NCBI GenBank assembly: GCA_041674385.1
Contig: JBAYVU010000001.1
Coordinates: 62,001 to 126,000 of the forward strand
Source: JACRAR01 sp041674385
GTDB lineage: Bacteria; Pseudomonadota; Gammaproteobacteria; Burkholderiales; Rhodocyclaceae
DNA: 64,000 nucleotides
Direction: 5' to 3'
Positions 34,799-44,409 of this stretch are shown here, piece after piece; position 1 is the stretch's first letter; each line of letters begins with the position of its first letter. The translations under genes were made by a program, and so were the position numbers. The notes under the pieces are model-generated. The model was given only the letters and a program-made list of their open reading frames with translations. It did no database searches and was not told the origin of the DNA.

Positions 34799-35479
34799 TC
34801 ATCGCAATTGCCGTTGCAGAATGTTCGAGAATTCTTCCATGAAGCTCTCGAAGCGCACCGCGATACGGTCGACGTCATGGGCAAAGCGGTTGTAGGCAAC
34901 CGTTGCCGGAATCGCGGCGAACAAGCCGATGGCGGTTGCCACCAGCGCCTCGGCGATGCCCGGAGCCACCGCGGCCAGCGTCGCCGAACTCATGCTGGCC
35001 AGGCCGCGGAACGAATGCATGATGCCCCAGACGGTGCCGAGCAAGCCGATGTAGGGCGACACCGAGCCGACCGAGGCGAGGAAGGCCAAGTGGGCATCCA
35101 GTTCGTCGATCTCGCGCTGATAGGTGGCGCGCATGGCGCGCCGCGCGCCATCCACCACGGTGGCCTGGTCGAGGGTCTTTTGCGCCCCGCGCAGTTTGGT
35201 GAACTCCCGGTAGCCCGCGGCGAATATGCGTTCCAGCGCGCCGCTGCCGTGCCTGTCGTTGGCCGCGCTCTGGTAGAGGCTGTTGAGATCGCCGCCGCTC
35301 CAGAAGTCGCGTTCGAACTTGTCGGTGCGGCTGCGCGCATCGCGCAGCGCAAACCATTTGCGGAATATCCAGTACCACGACATGAAGGAAACCGTCGCGA
35401 GCAGGGCCATGATGAGCTTGACCACCAGGCTCGCGTTGACGATCAGTTCGATGATGGACAAATCCTGGGTCAGGTTCAT
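34799..35479 (-). CDS. tolQ: Tol-Pal proton channel subunit TolQ
   Basis: This 226-residue ExbB-like inner membrane protein forms the stator with TolR. Helices lie near 14-35 (VKLIMALLATVSFMSWYWIF), 130-155 (GLLGTVWGIMHSFRGL) and 165-190 (GIAEALVATAIGLFAAIPAT). The last two contain the conserved pore residues. The ATG overlaps the ybgC stop by four bases. Confidence 0.96.
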   Translation of the reverse strand: MNLTQDLSIIELIVNASLVVKLIMALLATVSFMSWYWIFRKWFALRDARSRTDKFERDFWSGGDLNSLYQSAANDRHGSGALERIFAAGYREFTKLRGAQKTLDQATVVDGARRAMRATYQREIDELDAHLAFLASVGSVSPYIGLLGTVWGIMHSFRGLASMSSATLAAVAPGIAEALVATAIGLFAAIPATVAYNRFAHDVDRIAVRFESFMEEFSNILQRQLR

Positions 35480-35913
35480 GCTTGGTTTCCGATCAAGGTC
35501 TTGAATTTTTCATGCATCGCTTTCGGTATCGCGGTCGCCTTGAGACGCACCGGGTCGAAGCAGGCAATGCGCAAGCTGGCCGTCAGCAATACTTCGTCAT
35601 TGCGCTCGATTTTCTGGTCGAACACCAGTTGCGCCCGGCCTAGGGACATCATGGCGGTATTAACGTTCAACAAGTCGTCGAGCCGTGCCGGCTTCAAATA
35701 TTCGGCGGTCAGCGAGCGGACGGCGAAGGCGACGCCAAGATCCCGGGCCAACTGGGCCTGCTCGAAGCCCAGGGAGCGTAGCCACTCGGTGCGGGCACGT
35801 TCGAGGAACTTCAGGTAACTGGCGTAATAGACCACGCCGCCAGCATCGGTGTCCTCATAATAAACCCGGACAGGCAAGGTGAACGAAGGCTGAAGCATGG
35901 TCATCATTGTCAT
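35476..35913 (-). CDS. ybgC: YbgC-type acyl-CoA thioesterase
   Basis: This hotdog-fold thioesterase of about 145 residues starts most tol operons. The catalytic motif VYYEDTDAGGVVYYASYLKF is near the start, with RARTEWLRSLGFEQ after it. The start is uncertain among four close ATG codons (35913, 35907, 35904, 35898); the conserved sequence begins near MLQPSFTLPVRV. It follows ruvB with the start only about 20 bases from the ruvB stop, on the opposite side from tolQ. Confidence 0.92.
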   Translation of the reverse strand: MTMMTMLQPSFTLPVRVYYEDTDAGGVVYYASYLKFLERARTEWLRSLGFEQAQLARDLGVAFAVRSLTAEYLKPARLDDLLNVNTAMMSLGRAQLVFDQKIERNDEVLLTASLRIACFDPVRLKATAIPKAMHEKFKTLIGNQA

Positions 35914-35933
35914 ATTACCCGCTCGGGCCGGGC

Positions 35934-36995
<1,062 letters not shown>

Positions 36996-37040
36996 GAACG
37001 ACAGTGTACCCGACTAGTGCGCGCCTTTGATCCCGGAGTA

Positions 37041-37628
37041 CTAGGCTTTGGACAGTAGCTTCAACGCCTGGCGGATGCCGTCGGCGACGGCTACTCCCTC
37101 GGGCAGCGACTTCAGCGCCGTCAGCGCCTCGCGCTCGTGGTAGCCCAGCGCCAGCAGCGCGTTGAGGATGTCGCCGGCAGTATCCTCGACCATTTCGCCG
37201 GTCTTGGCGGTAGCGGTGATGGCGGACTTGGGCAAGCGGTCGCGCAATTCGAGCAGCAGGCGCTCGGCGGTTTTCTTGCCGATGCCGGGAACCTTGATCA
37301 GTCGCCCCGGCTCCTGCATCGCCACCGCCTGCGCCAGCTCCGCCACCGACAGGCCCGACAGCACCGCCAGCGCGATGCGGGCGCCGACGCCGGTGATCTT
37401 CAGCAACTGGCGGAAAGCGGCACGTTCGCCCTCGGAACTGAAGCCGTAGAGAAAGTGTCCGTCCTCGCGCACGATCATGTGCGTGTGCAGGCTGATCTTT
37501 TCCCCCGCCGCCGGCAGGTTGTAGAAAGTGCTCATCGGCACGTCGATCGCGTAGCCGACGCCATGCACGTCGAGGGTGATCTGCGGTGGATTTTTTTCGA
37601 TGAGTATGCCGGTGAGACGAGCGATCAT
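37041..37628 (-). CDS. ruvA: Holliday junction branch migration protein RuvA
   Basis: This 195-residue protein forms the tetramer that holds the four-way junction. It has the OB-fold start MIARLTGILIEKNPPQITLD, the helix-hairpin-helix GVGARIALAVLSGL and LIKVPGIGKKTAERLLLEL, and a C-terminal RuvB-binding domain (ALLALGYHEREALTALKSL). A 22-base gap separates it from ruvC. Confidence 0.97.
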   Translation of the reverse strand: MIARLTGILIEKNPPQITLDVHGVGYAIDVPMSTFYNLPAAGEKISLHTHMIVREDGHFLYGFSSEGERAAFRQLLKITGVGARIALAVLSGLSVAELAQAVAMQEPGRLIKVPGIGKKTAERLLLELRDRLPKSAITATAKTGEMVEDTAGDILNALLALGYHEREALTALKSLPEGVAVADGIRQALKLLSKA

Positions 37629-37650
37629 GGGGGGACTCCTGAAATAGGCG

Positions 37651-38199
37651 CTAAATCAGCCGGCCATTCCTGACGCGGAAACCGGTCGTCGCCAGTGCGC
37701 CCAAGCCTTGGCCGCCGTGGGCATGGCAAATTGCGCAAGCCAAGGCGTCGGCGGCATCGGCGCTGGGATCGCCGGACAAGGCCAGCAGGCGGCGCACCAT
37801 CTGCTGCACTTGCTGTTTCGCTGCCTTGCCTTGACCGACCACCGCCTGCTTGATTTGCAGCGCAGTGTACTCGGCCACCGGCAGCCCGGCCAGCACCAGC
37901 GCGCTGATCGCCGCACCGCGCGCCTGGCCGAGCAACAGCGTGGATTGGGGGTTGACATTGACGAAGACTTTTTCGATGGCCGCCTGCTGCGGCTGCTGGG
38001 CGGCGACAACCTCGGCGATGCCGTCGAGGATGATCTTCAGACGCTGCGGTAAGTCTCCACCTTCGCCGGTCTTGATGCAGCCGCTGGCGACATAGGCCAG
38101 TTTGCCGCCGTGTTTCTCGATGATGCCAAAGCCGGTTACTCGCAGCCCCGGATCGATGCCGAGTATCCTCAGGCTACGGGCATCGGCGGCCTGGCTCAC
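37651..38199 (-). CDS. ruvC: Holliday junction resolvase RuvC
   Basis: This 182-residue endonuclease cuts Holliday junctions. Catalytic acidic residues are visible in RILGIDPGLRVTGFGI, in QAAIEKVFVNVNPQS and in DPSADAADALACAICHAH. The frame stays open far upstream, but that stretch is antisense-free overlap with yebC. The GTG at 38199 overlaps the yebC stop (GTGA) and fits the family N-terminus. Confidence 0.95.
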   Translation of the reverse strand: MSQAADARSLRILGIDPGLRVTGFGIIEKHGGKLAYVASGCIKTGEGGDLPQRLKIILDGIAEVVAAQQPQQAAIEKVFVNVNPQSTLLLGQARGAAISALVLAGLPVAEYTALQIKQAVVGQGKAAKQQVQQMVRRLLALSGDPSADAADALACAICHAHGGQGLGALATTGFRVRNGRLI

Positions 38200-38933
38200 G
38201 GTGCGGCAGAATCCTCGATCACTGCGTTGGTATAGACTTCCTGAACGTCGTCGCAGCCTTCCAGCGCATCGAGCAGTTTCTGCATCTTGACGGCATCCTC
38301 GCCGGCGAACTCGGTTTCGGTCAACGGCTTCATCGCGACTTCGGCGAACTCCGGCTTGAAGCCGGCCTTCTCCAGCGCATCCTTGACGCCCATGAAGTCG
38401 GCGACCGTAGAGAGCACCTCGATAGAACCATCCTCGTTGGGGATGACATCCTCGGCGCCGGCTTCCAGCGCCGCTTCCATGAGCTTGTCTTCGTCGGTGC
38501 CGGGCGCGAACAGGAACTGGCCGCAATGCTTGAAAAGAAAGGCCACCGAACCGTCGGTGCCGAGATTGCCGCCGTACTTGTTGAAGGCATGGCGCACATC
38601 CGCGACGGTGCGCGTCTTGTTGTCGGTGAGGCAATCGACGATCACCGCCGCGCCGTTGATGCCATAGCCTTCGTAGCGCATTTCCTCGTAATTCACCCCT
38701 TCCAGCTCGCCCGTGCCGCGCTTGATGGCGTTCTTGATGTTGTCGCCGGGCATGTTCTCGCCCTTGGCCTTCTCGATCGCCAGCCGCAGGCGCGGATTGA
38801 AGTTGAGGTCGCCCCCGCCCATCCGGGCGGCGACGGTGATTTCCTTGATGAGCTTGGTGAAGGCCTTGCCGCGCTTGGCGTCCTGGCGCCCCTTGCGATG
38901 CTGGATGTTGGCCCATTTGGAATGACCCGCCAT
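38196..38933 (-). CDS. yebC: YebC/TACO1 family protein
   Basis: This 245-residue protein is in the conserved YebC family, described as a DNA-binding regulator and more recently as a ribosome-linked factor for proline-rich stretches. The start MAGHSKWANIQHRKGRQDAK is diagnostic, as are GYGINGAAVIVDCLTDNKTR and KYGGNLGTDGSVAFLF. It is the first gene of the long minus-strand run ending at queC. Confidence 0.96.
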   Translation of the reverse strand: MAGHSKWANIQHRKGRQDAKRGKAFTKLIKEITVAARMGGGDLNFNPRLRLAIEKAKGENMPGDNIKNAIKRGTGELEGVNYEEMRYEGYGINGAAVIVDCLTDNKTRTVADVRHAFNKYGGNLGTDGSVAFLFKHCGQFLFAPGTDEDKLMEAALEAGAEDVIPNEDGSIEVLSTVADFMGVKDALEKAGFKPEFAEVAMKPLTETEFAGEDAVKMQKLLDALEGCDDVQEVYTNAVIEDSAAP

Positions 38934-39146
38934 GACTGATCCTTATTGTTCGGTGTAATTTTGGAAAAGACTCTAATTCTACCATCCGGCCCAGCCCGGA
39001 TATTTCACCGGCTCCTACCCTGCCTGCTGGCTTTGCTGTTTGTGCTCTCCTCGCCATAATTGCTTATTACAATGCAGGCATGAGATTTGCTGCTACAGAA
39101 TGAATGCAAAAGCGTCGGCACGAGAGCCTAATAAGGAACCCAACAC
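38934..39146. promoter_or_regulatory. divergent spacer yebC / sensor kinase
   Basis: This 213-base spacer should hold promoters for the yebC-to-queC run and for the kinase-regulator pair. AAGGAAC at 39133-39139 is the ribosome binding site of the kinase. I see no clear sigma54 element or dyad here. Confidence 0.4.
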
Positions 39147-40565
39147 TTGAAGCTGATCCCCCTTAGATTGAACCCACCGCAAATATTTGCCACGGTGAGC
39201 CTATTGCTGATCATGTTGATCGTGCTGGGAATTACCTTTACCCAATCTTCGTTCTACGGCCAGGCGATTATTGACCGTGAGTCAGTCATTATTCGCGACA
39301 TGGTGTCTGCCATTGTGCTTGACCAGGAACAGGAACATCAACTGTTCTCATCCGATCTGGAAAATTATCAGGAGCCACGCGCGCAGGAGCACATGCAACG
39401 TTGTTTCGGCACTCTCATGAAACTGTCCGGAGTCACGTTGATTAAAGTATTCAGGCGCGACAAGACGGTTGTTTGGTCGAGCGAGCCGAGCCTGATTGGC
39501 AAGCGTTTCGTTACCCATCACCCGGATGATCTCGAAAAAGCGATGGGCGGCGACGCCCGCGCCGTGTTCAACCCGGGTAAGCGGACCATGGAAACTGCCT
39601 ATATGTTCCCGAAATTGTCGCTGATCGAGTTCTATGTGCCGTTTACGCTTACCAAGCACACGACACCCGCTGCGGGTACGTCCAGTGGGGTGCTGGCGAT
39701 CTATCGCTTCCCACAAGAACTGAACCAGACCATACAGGAAGGCGTAGTTCTCGTGTGGTTGGTGACCGGAGTGGGCGGAGTGATTCTATTTGGCGCTCTC
39801 TACACACTGTTTCGCACCGTCTACTATCGTCAACGCGAGGCGGAATCCCAGTTTGCCAAATTGAGCACCGATCACCAGCGCCTGGTACAAATGGAGAAGC
39901 TGTCAGCGATGGGGCAAATGGTGAGCGAAATTGCCCATCAGCTCAATAATCCGCTGGTGGGGGTGGTCAATCTGGCCGAACTCGCCGAACGCGAGATAGA
40001 CAGCCCAAATCGCACCAAGGAATTGCTCGCCGATATTCGCAAGGCCGGCGATCACTGCCGTGACTTCGTGCAACGTATGCTGCGCTTCAATCAGGTCGCG
40101 CGCTCCGAGCCACAATGGACCGAGATGAAAGCCCTGGTGAACGAAACCATGGCCTTCCTGCGCCAGAGCATGAGCTCCCATCCTGCCATGACACTGGATG
40201 CGCCCGATCACGACGTGATGCTCGAAGTCGACCCGGTGTTGTTTCGCCATGCACTGTTCAATCTGATCCACAATGCCACCTTGGCGGCCCCGGGAAGCCC
40301 GGTGATGGTTTCGCTTGCTGAAGAAGAGGCGCATGGTGTTTCGGGTTGGCGCCTGACTGTTGCGGATTGCGGACCGGGCCTGACGCCCAAGGTCAAGGCA
40401 AAATTGTTTACCCCGTTCTTCACGACCCGAACCGGTGGCACCGGGCTGGGATTAACGGTAGCCCAACATATCATGCTGCAACACGGCGGCAGTATCCATG
40501 CAGAGAACCGGCCCGATGGCGGAGCGCTCTTTATCCTCTGGCTGCCGGCAACAAAGTTGAGGTGA
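39147..40565 (+). CDS. membrane sensor histidine kinase
   Basis: This 472-residue kinase starts with TTG, supported by AAGGA eight bases upstream. It has membrane helices near 14-33 and 200-222 around a periplasmic sensor of about 165 residues with no domain I recognise. The kinase core shows the H-box MVSEIAHQLNNPLVGVVNLA, the N-box FRHALFNLIHNATLAA, and ATP-lid motifs VADCGPGLTP, LFTPFFTTRTGGTGLGL. This NtrB/AtoS-like core usually pairs with sigma54 activators, and one is encoded next to it. Confidence 0.92.
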   Translation: MKLIPLRLNPPQIFATVSLLLIMLIVLGITFTQSSFYGQAIIDRESVIIRDMVSAIVLDQEQEHQLFSSDLENYQEPRAQEHMQRCFGTLMKLSGVTLIKVFRRDKTVVWSSEPSLIGKRFVTHHPDDLEKAMGGDARAVFNPGKRTMETAYMFPKLSLIEFYVPFTLTKHTTPAAGTSSGVLAIYRFPQELNQTIQEGVVLVWLVTGVGGVILFGALYTLFRTVYYRQREAESQFAKLSTDHQRLVQMEKLSAMGQMVSEIAHQLNNPLVGVVNLAELAEREIDSPNRTKELLADIRKAGDHCRDFVQRMLRFNQVARSEPQWTEMKALVNETMAFLRQSMSSHPAMTLDAPDHDVMLEVDPVLFRHALFNLIHNATLAAPGSPVMVSLAEEEAHGVSGWRLTVADCGPGLTPKVKAKLFTPFFTTRTGGTGLGLTVAQHIMLQHGGSIHAENRPDGGALFILWLPATKLR

Positions 40566-40567
40566 GC

Positions 40568-41932
40568 ATGAAAGCGAAAATCCTGCTGGTTGACGACGAT
40601 CCCTTCACGCGAAAACTCTTCGAGGGGCTGTTGCGCAAGGATGCCTTCGACCTGCAAACCACAGCCTGCGTGGCCGAAGCGCAGCAAGCCTTGCGCGAAG
40701 CGGACTTCAATCTGCTCATCCTAGATCAGCGCCTGCCCGACGGAAATGGTTTGGACCTCTTCGCGGAAATACGCGCCGAGCGCCCGCTCCAACTGGCGAT
40801 TCTCATCACTGGATTTGCCGAAGTGCGCGATGCGGTACGTGCAGTGCGGGAAGGCCTGTTCGATTATTTGACCAAGCCTTTTGAAAATCTCGATGAGTTG
40901 GAAGCGGTGATCGGCAAGGCGCTGGAGATGGATCGCGCCTACCGAGAGATCGCCAATCTGCGCGAGATACTCGAAGCGCGTCCCGGCATGCCCGTCTTGA
41001 TCAGTCGCTCGCGGGTCATGGAAAGAATGCTGTTTGAATTGCGGCAGGCGGCGCCTCTCGATACCACGGTGCTGATCGAGGGCGAAAGCGGTACTGGCAA
41101 GGAAATCGTCGCCAAGAAGATCCACGCAAGGAGTCAGCGCGCTAAGCGACCGTTGCTGGAACTGAATTGCGGCGCTTTGTCGGAATCACTGCTCGAGGCA
41201 ACGTTGTTTGGCTACGAGAAGGGCGCGTACACCAGTGCGGCGAAGGCGACTCCAGGCTACTTCGAGGAGGCTAACGGCGGGACCCTGTTCCTCGATGAAA
41301 TCGCCGACATGAGCCCCAAACTCCAAGCCAGTCTACTGCGCGTGCTGCAAGAGCGTACCTTCGCGCGTCTTGGCAGCACCGTGCAGCGGCCCAGTGATTT
41401 CCGCCTGATTTGCGCTACCAACAAGTCCCTCGAAACTGAAATTAAAGCGGGCAATTTCCGCTCTGACCTGTACTACCGCATCAATGTAGTGGTGCTTCAC
41501 CTGCCTCCCCTGCGCGAACGCACGGAGGATATTTTGCCCTTGGCGGTGTTCTTTCTCGACCATTTCAATCTGAAGTTCGGCAAAAGTGCAGGGCCGCTGA
41601 CGCCGGAGGCGATTGCCGTGCTGGAAGCAACCGAGTGGGCGGGTAACGTGCGCGAATTGAAGCACGCGATAGAACGCGCAGTGGTCGGCAATGCCGGCGG
41701 TCCCATCACCCCAGCAGCATTCGGCATTGCCGGCGGTTCCCTTCCAGAACAGATCATTGCTTCGCAAGCCTTGCCTTTCCGCGAAGCGCGAGACAATTTC
41801 GAACGCCAATATTTCGAGAATCTGCTCTTGCTCACTTCAGGCAATATTACGGAAGCGGCGCATAGGGCTGGCATCGCCCGGCAGAATTTCTATACGCACA
41901 TCACTCGACTTGGCATTGTCACGAAATCGTGA
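40568..41932 (+). CDS. NtrC-family sigma54-dependent response regulator
   Basis: This 454-residue protein has a receiver domain (LLVDDDPFTRKLF, phosphoacceptor in LLILDQRLPDGNG near residue 51, Lys in DYLTKPFEN), a central AAA+ domain and a Fis-type helix-turn-helix (GNITEAAHRAGIARQNFYTH). Walker A is LIEGESGTGKEIVAKK and Walker B is GGTLFLDEIADM. The sigma54-contacting loop reads GAYTSA instead of the common GAFTGA. The start ATG is preceded by GAGGTGAGC and lies two bases after the kinase stop. Its own 3' end carries the first of two candidate enhancer sites. Confidence 0.94.
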   Translation: MKAKILLVDDDPFTRKLFEGLLRKDAFDLQTTACVAEAQQALREADFNLLILDQRLPDGNGLDLFAEIRAERPLQLAILITGFAEVRDAVRAVREGLFDYLTKPFENLDELEAVIGKALEMDRAYREIANLREILEARPGMPVLISRSRVMERMLFELRQAAPLDTTVLIEGESGTGKEIVAKKIHARSQRAKRPLLELNCGALSESLLEATLFGYEKGAYTSAAKATPGYFEEANGGTLFLDEIADMSPKLQASLLRVLQERTFARLGSTVQRPSDFRLICATNKSLETEIKAGNFRSDLYYRINVVVLHLPPLRERTEDILPLAVFFLDHFNLKFGKSAGPLTPEAIAVLEATEWAGNVRELKHAIERAVVGNAGGPITPAAFGIAGGSLPEQIIASQALPFREARDNFERQYFENLLLLTSGNITEAAHRAGIARQNFYTHITRLGIVTKS

Positions 41933-41954
41933 CAAGTGTCATGAGTTTGTGACG
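41916..41954 (+). promoter_or_regulatory. two tandem enhancer-like dyads (candidate activator sites)
   Basis: Site 1 is a perfect dyad at 41916-41935 (TTGTCACGA, AA, TCGTGACAA), overlapping the regulator stop codon. Site 2 at 41937-41954 reads TGTCA-N8-TGACG. The half-sites of the two lie exactly 20 bases apart, on the same DNA face. They sit about 130 and 110 bases upstream of the predicted sigma54 transcription start. Confidence 0.8.
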
Positions 41955-42028
41955 ACGGTTTTCCCAAGCCCGATCAGGCTTGGCTGACAATCCCCTGATT
42001 CCCCAGGACAAACGGGCACAAGCCGGTT

Positions 42029-42043
42029 TGGCATGAAGCGTGC
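42029..42043 (+). promoter_or_regulatory. sigma54 (-24/-12) promoter
   Basis: TGGCATGAAGCGTGC fits the consensus TGGCACG-N4-TTGC with two differences. The invariant GG (-24) and GC (-12) are kept with correct spacing. Transcription should begin near 42054, about 42 bases before the octaheme cytochrome gene. Confidence 0.85.
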
Positions 42044-42095
42044 GTAAGCATACGCGAAGTAACTTCATTTCATTAAGGGGAAAAGGAAAGTCATC

Positions 42096-44141
42096 ATGGA
42101 TAGAAAAACGAAATTCAAGCTCGTGCTATCGGCCTTGGCCATAGCCGCTGCCATGGCGGGCTGCGGTGGAGGAGGCGATGACAGTCCCAGTCCCGCAACC
42201 ACCACCACGACCGCGAGTTCCACCAGCACCACCCTCAGCAGCAGCAACACCACTTTCATTGTCAGGGATACGGCAGGCGCCGCGATGCTCGGTGCGACGG
42301 TGTATGCCATACCCGCGGACGATGTGACAGCCCTCGCCAAACAGCCGATCACCTTGACGAAAGGCATGTATTCGGCCGACGCGCAAAAGGTTGATGAGCC
42401 TTTGGAGGACCTGATCAACGGCAATTACACGCCCGCCGGTAGCGGCGTGGCCACCTACCAGAGCGCTGTTGCCGATTCGGGCGGCAAAGCAGTGATTGCG
42501 AATCTGCCGGCGAACGCAGCGTATTTCATTTATGTCAAGCCCGTCAGCACCGACACGGCACACTTGCCTGGCGGCAGCCTCACGCGCACGGCACTGGCAG
42601 GCTCCGCCCTGGTCGGCAAGGACACGGCGGTCAAAGTATCGACAGCGCCTTCGTCCGCAGCGACATACATCGGCAGCAGCCTGTGTATCACCTGCCACAA
42701 GGATAAGGCAAACATAAAACAGACCCTGCATAAGCTCGGTATCATGGTACCGAAGTCGCCAAGCGGCTTGCAGGACTTGACTCAATTTTCCAGCACCACC
42801 AATCCGGACCAGAATTTCTACACCGGTCTGACCAAGTTCGAAGCTGGCACCACAATTTACTACTACAATTTCAGCAACAATGCGTTCAAGACGTTGCCTA
42901 CCGAACCCTCCGCAGCGCAAATCGGCAGCGGCCAGCCGGTGTATTTCACGCTGAAGCTATATAAGGACACGACCGGTTACCACGTCAAGTTCACCAATAT
43001 CATCACTCCGACCGATCCTAACAGCGGCATGGTCAAGGATGTCAACCTGACCTACGGCGGCGGCCTGCACAAACAGAGATACCTGACCAAGATCGGCGCC
43101 AGCATCTATGTTATTCCGGTGCAGTTCCAACCCCAGGGCAGCGACAGCAGTACCGAAGCCGGACGTTTCCAGTGGGTTGAATACAATACGGTCAGCAACA
43201 AATGGTGGGATGCCACCAACAAGGTATTCATGATGCCCGAGGTGGCCGCCAAGACGAAGTCGTTCGACATCTTCTGTGCCGGTTGCCATTTCACGGGTTA
43301 CAGCGTCACCAAGAACAGCAACGGCGAATACTCCGCCAGCGCAGTGTCTGATTACAAGGGGGAAGTGAATCCGCTGACCGGCACCAAGCAGGAATTGAAT
43401 ATTGGCTGCGAAACCTGCCACGGCCCGGGTTCCGAACATATGGATGCCGGCGGTCTAGGCAAATCCATTATCACTCCCCAGAACCTGACGCCAGAGCGCG
43501 AAGTCATGATTTGCGGCCAGTGTCACACTCGCTCCCTGGCCAATGACAAGGATGGCATCAAAGCGGAAAATCCGCTCGACAAGAACAACAAGATGATGCT
43601 GCCGGGCACCAGCCGGGCCAGCTATCTTGCCAACAACGTCGTGCGGCACGACGCCGACAGCACCAGCGACATGTGGGGAGATGCCAAGCACGCCAAGAAA
43701 CACCATCAGCAATATACCGACTTCATCCAGACCAAGAAATATCGCAATGGCACCCAGCTGACGACCTGTGCGAACTGTCATAATCTGCATGCGCCGGGCA
43801 CCGATCGGCACCAGCTCAGCGGCACCTCGGACAACAGTCTCTGCCTGAGCTGCCATACGGCGATGAAGGATCTCAAAGCGCACATGGATGCCAAGACCGG
43901 GTACAACATGGGCACGGGTACGCTGTGCATCCAGTGCCACCTGCAAAAGACGGCGAAGTCCGGCTCCGGCAGTCCGACCACGACGTTCAAGAGTCCGTCG
44001 GGGCAGGAATACTTCCATAACGATATCAGCTCCCATCTGTTCGATGTGCCGCTGTACTCGGGCATTTCAGCGAGCAACAAGATGCCGATCGCGTTTACCA
44101 ACGCATGCGGCATCTGCCATAACCCGGTCAGGTTGCCGTAA
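42096..44141 (+). CDS. octaheme cytochrome c lipoprotein
   Basis: This 681-residue protein has a signal peptide with lipobox (LAIAAAMAGC, Cys at about 23), then a Gly and Thr/Ser-rich linker (30-50). A region to about 190 resembles a carboxypeptidase-like or Ig-type fold (VRDTAGAAMLGATVYAIPAD). Eight CxxCH heme sites follow, at about residues 197, 394, 438, 473, 558, 583, 611 and 671 (CITCH, CAGCH, CETCH, CGQCH, CANCH, CLSCH, CIQCH, CGICH). The gap between hemes 1 and 2 is nearly 200 residues. AAGGAAA precedes the ATG. Placement on the outer membrane and a role in electron exchange with an extracellular or periplasmic acceptor are inferred. Confidence 0.9.
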   Translation: MDRKTKFKLVLSALAIAAAMAGCGGGGDDSPSPATTTTTASSTSTTLSSSNTTFIVRDTAGAAMLGATVYAIPADDVTALAKQPITLTKGMYSADAQKVDEPLEDLINGNYTPAGSGVATYQSAVADSGGKAVIANLPANAAYFIYVKPVSTDTAHLPGGSLTRTALAGSALVGKDTAVKVSTAPSSAATYIGSSLCITCHKDKANIKQTLHKLGIMVPKSPSGLQDLTQFSSTTNPDQNFYTGLTKFEAGTTIYYYNFSNNAFKTLPTEPSAAQIGSGQPVYFTLKLYKDTTGYHVKFTNIITPTDPNSGMVKDVNLTYGGGLHKQRYLTKIGASIYVIPVQFQPQGSDSSTEAGRFQWVEYNTVSNKWWDATNKVFMMPEVAAKTKSFDIFCAGCHFTGYSVTKNSNGEYSASAVSDYKGEVNPLTGTKQELNIGCETCHGPGSEHMDAGGLGKSIITPQNLTPEREVMICGQCHTRSLANDKDGIKAENPLDKNNKMMLPGTSRASYLANNVVRHDADSTSDMWGDAKHAKKHHQQYTDFIQTKKYRNGTQLTTCANCHNLHAPGTDRHQLSGTSDNSLCLSCHTAMKDLKAHMDAKTGYNMGTGTLCIQCHLQKTAKSGSGSPTTTFKSPSGQEYFHNDISSHLFDVPLYSGISASNKMPIAFTNACGICHNPVRLP

Positions 44142-44148
44142 CGCATTG

Positions 44149-44173
44149 CCGCCGTTACCCAGCGTAACGGCGG
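44149..44173 (+). terminator. hairpin after the octaheme cytochrome gene
   Basis: CCGCCGTTAC, loop CCAGC, GTAACGGCGG form a perfect 10-base stem eight bases after the stop. Only a short T stretch follows (ctttccc), so termination strength is uncertain. Confidence 0.6.
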
Positions 44174-44220
44174 TATGGCTTTCCCTTGGTAACCGAAAGA
44201 CGCCCATCTCCCGGCTACCC

Positions 44221-44245
44221 GTAGGCCCCGTATTGCGGGGCCTAC
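44221..44245 (+). terminator. second hairpin downstream of the octaheme gene
   Basis: GTAGGCCCCG, loop TATTG, CGGGGCCTAC form a perfect 10-base stem, followed by GTTATTC. It may be a backup terminator in the 268-base gap before the monoheme cytochrome gene. Confidence 0.5.
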
Positions 44246-44409
44246 GTTATTCAAAGTCCGACAGCCAATAGGCGCTTTTATTGGGCACGAGTTTTCGATT
44301 ACACCGCTGCCGGGAATCTGATGCTGAAATTGGAAAGAAGTGAATACATGTGCCCCGCTATTGTTTCAAGACACCCGGATCATTTTGTTTAAGGTGAGAG
44401 GTTGGCGCG

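Noticed and set aside
38200..39057. Upstream extension of the ruvC frame through yebC
   Set aside because: The extension covers yebC in another frame. RuvC homology begins at about 38180 and the GTGA overlap gives a natural start.
39110..39132. Possible sigma54 element before the kinase gene (cggcacgagagccta)
   Set aside because: The -24 part is acceptable but the -12 GC is absent at the required spacing.
44281..44300. Possible sigma54 element before the monoheme cytochrome (gggcacgagttttcg)
   Set aside because: The -12 dinucleotide is CG instead of GC, so the invariant position is lost.
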